Below, piece by piece: positions 61,809 through 64,000 of a stretch of DNA of 64,000 nucleotides. The notes under the pieces are model-generated. The model saw only the letters and a list, made by a program, of their open reading frames with translations, was not told the DNA's origin and ran no database searches. How positions within the stretch are numbered: the first letter of the stretch is position 1; every line of letters begins with the position of its first letter. The stretch is taken from assembly GCF_040448305.1 (NCBI RefSeq), contig NZ_CP148752.1, positions 1,922,001-1,986,000 on the forward strand, read 5' to 3'. Source of the DNA: Pseudomonas fluorescens. Its GTDB lineage: Bacteria; Pseudomonadota; Gammaproteobacteria; Pseudomonadales; Pseudomonadaceae. Position numbers and translations under genes: made by a program.

Positions 61809-62417
61809 TCACCTCTTGCTCTTGATCGCAGTGCCGAGCACTTGCAGGTAGGCGACCAGTGCATCCATTTCGCTCTTGCCCTTGAGCGAAGCGACGGCGC
61901 CGGTGATGTCCTCGTCGGTGTACGGCACGCCCAGGGTGCGCATGGCCTTGATCTTGGTTTCGGTATGACTGCTGTCGACCTGGTTGGCCACCAGCCATGG
62001 ATAGGCCGGCATCTTCGACTCCGGCACGACGTTGCGCGGGTTGTACAAGTGCGCGCGGTGCCAGTCATCCGAGTAGCGCGCGCCGACACGGGCCAGATCC
62101 GGCCCGGTACGTTTCGAGCCCCACAGGAACGGATGATCCCAGACGCTTTCGCCGGCCACTGAGTAGTGCCCGTAGCGTTCGGTCTCGGCGCGGAACGGAC
62201 GGATCATCTGCGAGTGACAGCCGACGCAGCCTTCGCGGATATAGATGTCGCGACCTTCCAGTTGCAGCGCGGTGTAGGGCTTCATGCCTTCCACCGGTTT
62301 GTTGGTCACGTCCTGGAAGAACAGCGGGACGATCTGGGTCAAGCCGCCGATGCTCACGGCCAGGATCATCAGCAGCAGCAACAGGCCGACGTTTTTCTCG
62401 ATAGTTTCGTGTTTCAT
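61809..62417 (-). CDS. ccoO: cbb3 oxidase monoheme subunit CcoO2
   Basis: A 202-residue membrane cytochrome c, nearly the twin of CcoO1, with heme site EGCVGCHSQMIRPF. The N-terminal helix differs (GLLLLLMILAVSIGGLTQ). It starts 10 bases after ccoN2. Confidence 0.95.
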   Translation of the reverse strand: MKHETIEKNVGLLLLLMILAVSIGGLTQIVPLFFQDVTNKPVEGMKPYTALQLEGRDIYIREGCVGCHSQMIRPFRAETERYGHYSVAGESVWDHPFLWGSKRTGPDLARVGARYSDDWHRAHLYNPRNVVPESKMPAYPWLVANQVDSSHTETKIKAMRTLGVPYTDEDITGAVASLKGKSEMDALVAYLQVLGTAIKSKR

Positions 62418-62427
62418 GGCGGACTCC

Positions 62428-63852
62428 TCAGGCCATCTGCGCGGCAGCGGCGGCTTCGGCAGGCTGCGAGGCCCGCACGGTGCGCCAGGTGTTGTAGGCC
62501 ATCAGGAACATGCCGCTGAGGAAGATCGCGCCACCCACCAGCCGCACGACGAAGCCAGGGTGGCTGGCCACCAGGGTTTCGACGAAGGAGTAAGTCAGCG
62601 TGCCGTCCTCGTTCACCGCACGCCACATCAGGCCCTGGGCGATGCCGTTGACCCACATCGAGGCGATGTACAGCACGGTGCCGATGGTGGCGAGCCAGAA
62701 GTGCGCGTTGATCAGGCCGATGCTGTGCATCTGCTCGCGGCCGAAGACTTTCGGGATCATGTGGTACAGCGCGCCGATGGAAATCATCGCCACCCAACCC
62801 AAGGCACCTGCGTGTACGTGGCCGATGGTCCAGTCGGTGTAGTGGGAGAGGGCGTTGACTGTCTTGATCGCCATCATCGGCCCTTCGAAGGTCGACATGC
62901 CGTAGAACGCCAGCGACACCACGAGGAAACGCAGGATCGGGTCGCTGCGCAACTTATGCCAGGCGCCCGACAGGGTCATCATGCCGTTGATCATCCCGCC
63001 CCAGCTCGGTGCCAGCAGGACCAGCGACATCACCATGCCCAGCGACTGCGCCCAGTCCGGCAGCGCGGTGTAGTGCAAGTGGTGCGGGCCAGCCCATATG
63101 TACAGGGTGATCAGTGCCCAGAAGTGCACGATCGACAAGCGATAGGAGTAAACCGGGCGCTCGGCCTGTTTCGGCACGAAGTAATACATCATCCCGAGGA
63201 AACCTGCGGTGAGGAAAAAGCCTACGGCGTTGTGCCCGTACCACCATTGCACCATCGCGTCGGTGGCGCCGGAGTACAGCGAGTAGGACTTGGTGAAGCT
63301 GACCGGCAATTCCATGTTGTTGACGATGTGCAGGATCGCCACGGTGACGATGAACGCACCGAAGAACCAGTTGCCGACATAGATGTGCTTGGTCTTGCGC
63401 TGCATGATCGTGCCGAAGAACACGATGGCGTAGGCGACCCAGACGATGGTGATCAGGATGTCGATCGGCCATTCCAGCTCGGCGTATTCCTTGGAACTGG
63501 TGTAGCCCAGCGGCAGGCTGATGGCCGCGAGCAGAATCACAAGCTGCCAGCCCCAGAAACAGAACGCGGCGATTTTCGGTGCGAACAGCTGAGTCTGGCA
63601 GGTACGTTGTACTGAATAAAACGAACTGGCGAACAGCGCGCAGCCACCAAAGGCGAAGATCACCGCGTTGGTGTGCAGCGGGCGCAAGCGGCCGAAGCTG
63701 GTCCACGGCAAATTGAAGTTGAGTTCGGGCCAGACCAACTGGGCAGCGAGAAAAACCCCGAGCCCCATACCGACGATGCCCCACACCACCGTCATAATGG
63801 CGAATTGGCGGACCACCTTGTAGTTGTAGGCGGTACTGATAGAAGTGTTCAT
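62428..63852 (-). CDS. ccoN: cbb3 oxidase catalytic subunit CcoN2
   Basis: A 474-residue paralogue of CcoN1 with the same ligand motifs (MVQWWYGHNAVGFFLT; WAGPHHLHYTALP; TIGHVHAGALGW). Differences cluster in the first half, after FGGCALFASSFYSVQ. The start at 63852 is MNTSISTAYNYK. It heads the second operon, which has a perfect Anr box upstream and so is expected to be the low-oxygen isoform, as in P. aeruginosa. Confidence 0.95.
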   Translation of the reverse strand: MNTSISTAYNYKVVRQFAIMTVVWGIVGMGLGVFLAAQLVWPELNFNLPWTSFGRLRPLHTNAVIFAFGGCALFASSFYSVQRTCQTQLFAPKIAAFCFWGWQLVILLAAISLPLGYTSSKEYAELEWPIDILITIVWVAYAIVFFGTIMQRKTKHIYVGNWFFGAFIVTVAILHIVNNMELPVSFTKSYSLYSGATDAMVQWWYGHNAVGFFLTAGFLGMMYYFVPKQAERPVYSYRLSIVHFWALITLYIWAGPHHLHYTALPDWAQSLGMVMSLVLLAPSWGGMINGMMTLSGAWHKLRSDPILRFLVVSLAFYGMSTFEGPMMAIKTVNALSHYTDWTIGHVHAGALGWVAMISIGALYHMIPKVFGREQMHSIGLINAHFWLATIGTVLYIASMWVNGIAQGLMWRAVNEDGTLTYSFVETLVASHPGFVVRLVGGAIFLSGMFLMAYNTWRTVRASQPAEAAAAAQMA

Positions 63853-63972
63853 GGTTCCCCATCCACGGTTCAGCCGAAGTGAGCGCACTCGCGCAAGGCA
63901 GCGCACCCTTCGGCCGGAGTTATAGGCAGACTAAAAGCGAGGCAAGCATGGACAAAGGGCACAAGGCCGGTA

Positions 63973-63986
63973 TTGACGAGGATCAA
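63973..63986 (-). promoter_or_regulatory. Anr box of ccoN2
   Basis: Minus strand TTGAT-CCTC-GTCAA, an exact match to TTGAT-N4-(A/G)TCAA, 121 bases before the ccoN2 ATG. Confidence 0.85.
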
Positions 63987-64000
63987 TGGGCGCAGTGCGT

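Overview
The window is chromosomal DNA from a fluorescent-group Pseudomonas. Gene order matches blocks known from P. aeruginosa and P. fluorescens (oprF-cobA-nas, pyrD-rmf-rlmL, xdh-guaD, smc-zipA-ligA, dnaX-ybaB-recR, anr-hemN-ccoSIHG-cco). It is rich in GC-rich REP inverted repeats with the GTGGGAGC core, typical of this group. I identified the species only to this level. I see no tRNA, rRNA, insertion sequence, prophage or CRISPR array.

Layout. 1-240: the 3' end of oprF. 314-12025: a nitrate assimilation cluster on the minus strand. It comprises the regulators nasS-nasT, an MFS nitrate transporter with a PP2C-kinase fusion, and nirB-nirD-nasA-cobA. All three transcription units start at sites with the GG-N10-GC spacing of sigma-54 promoters. 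Two have leaders with a two-hexaloop ANTAR-type antiterminator followed by an intrinsic terminator. The third, nasST, also has a leader terminator but lacks a clear hexaloop pair. NasT is the ANTAR protein expected to bind these leaders and NasS its nitrate-sensing partner.

12120-21178: pyrD, rmf, rlmL (RlmKL), a CHASE-PAS-GGDEF diguanylate cyclase, dacB and yggL. 21238-30812: purine catabolism, with a BenE-type transporter, a GntR regulator, guaD, xdhC, xdhB, xdhA and a second GntR regulator. 30815-37871: smc, zipA and ligA. 38030-44397: a zinc metallopeptidase-like protein, SRP RNA (ffs), dnaX, ybaB, an MDR oxidoreductase and recR. 44589-47243: an acyl-CoA dehydrogenase, apt and anr. 47334-63852: oxygen-independent hemN, the cbb3 oxidase assembly genes (safE-like, ccoS, ccoI, ccoH, ccoG) and two complete cbb3 operons (ccoNOQP-1 and ccoNOQP-2). 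Perfect Anr boxes precede hemN and ccoN2, with weaker ones before ccoG and ccoN1, so Anr probably controls the block it sits beside.

The most unusual accessory element is a divergent pair of secreted calcineurin-like phosphoesterases inserted between ccoG and ccoP1 (54648-56892). One copy keeps all five metal-binding motifs. The other has lost three of them and looks like a secreted pseudoenzyme. The other notable feature is the three-leader nitrate circuit.
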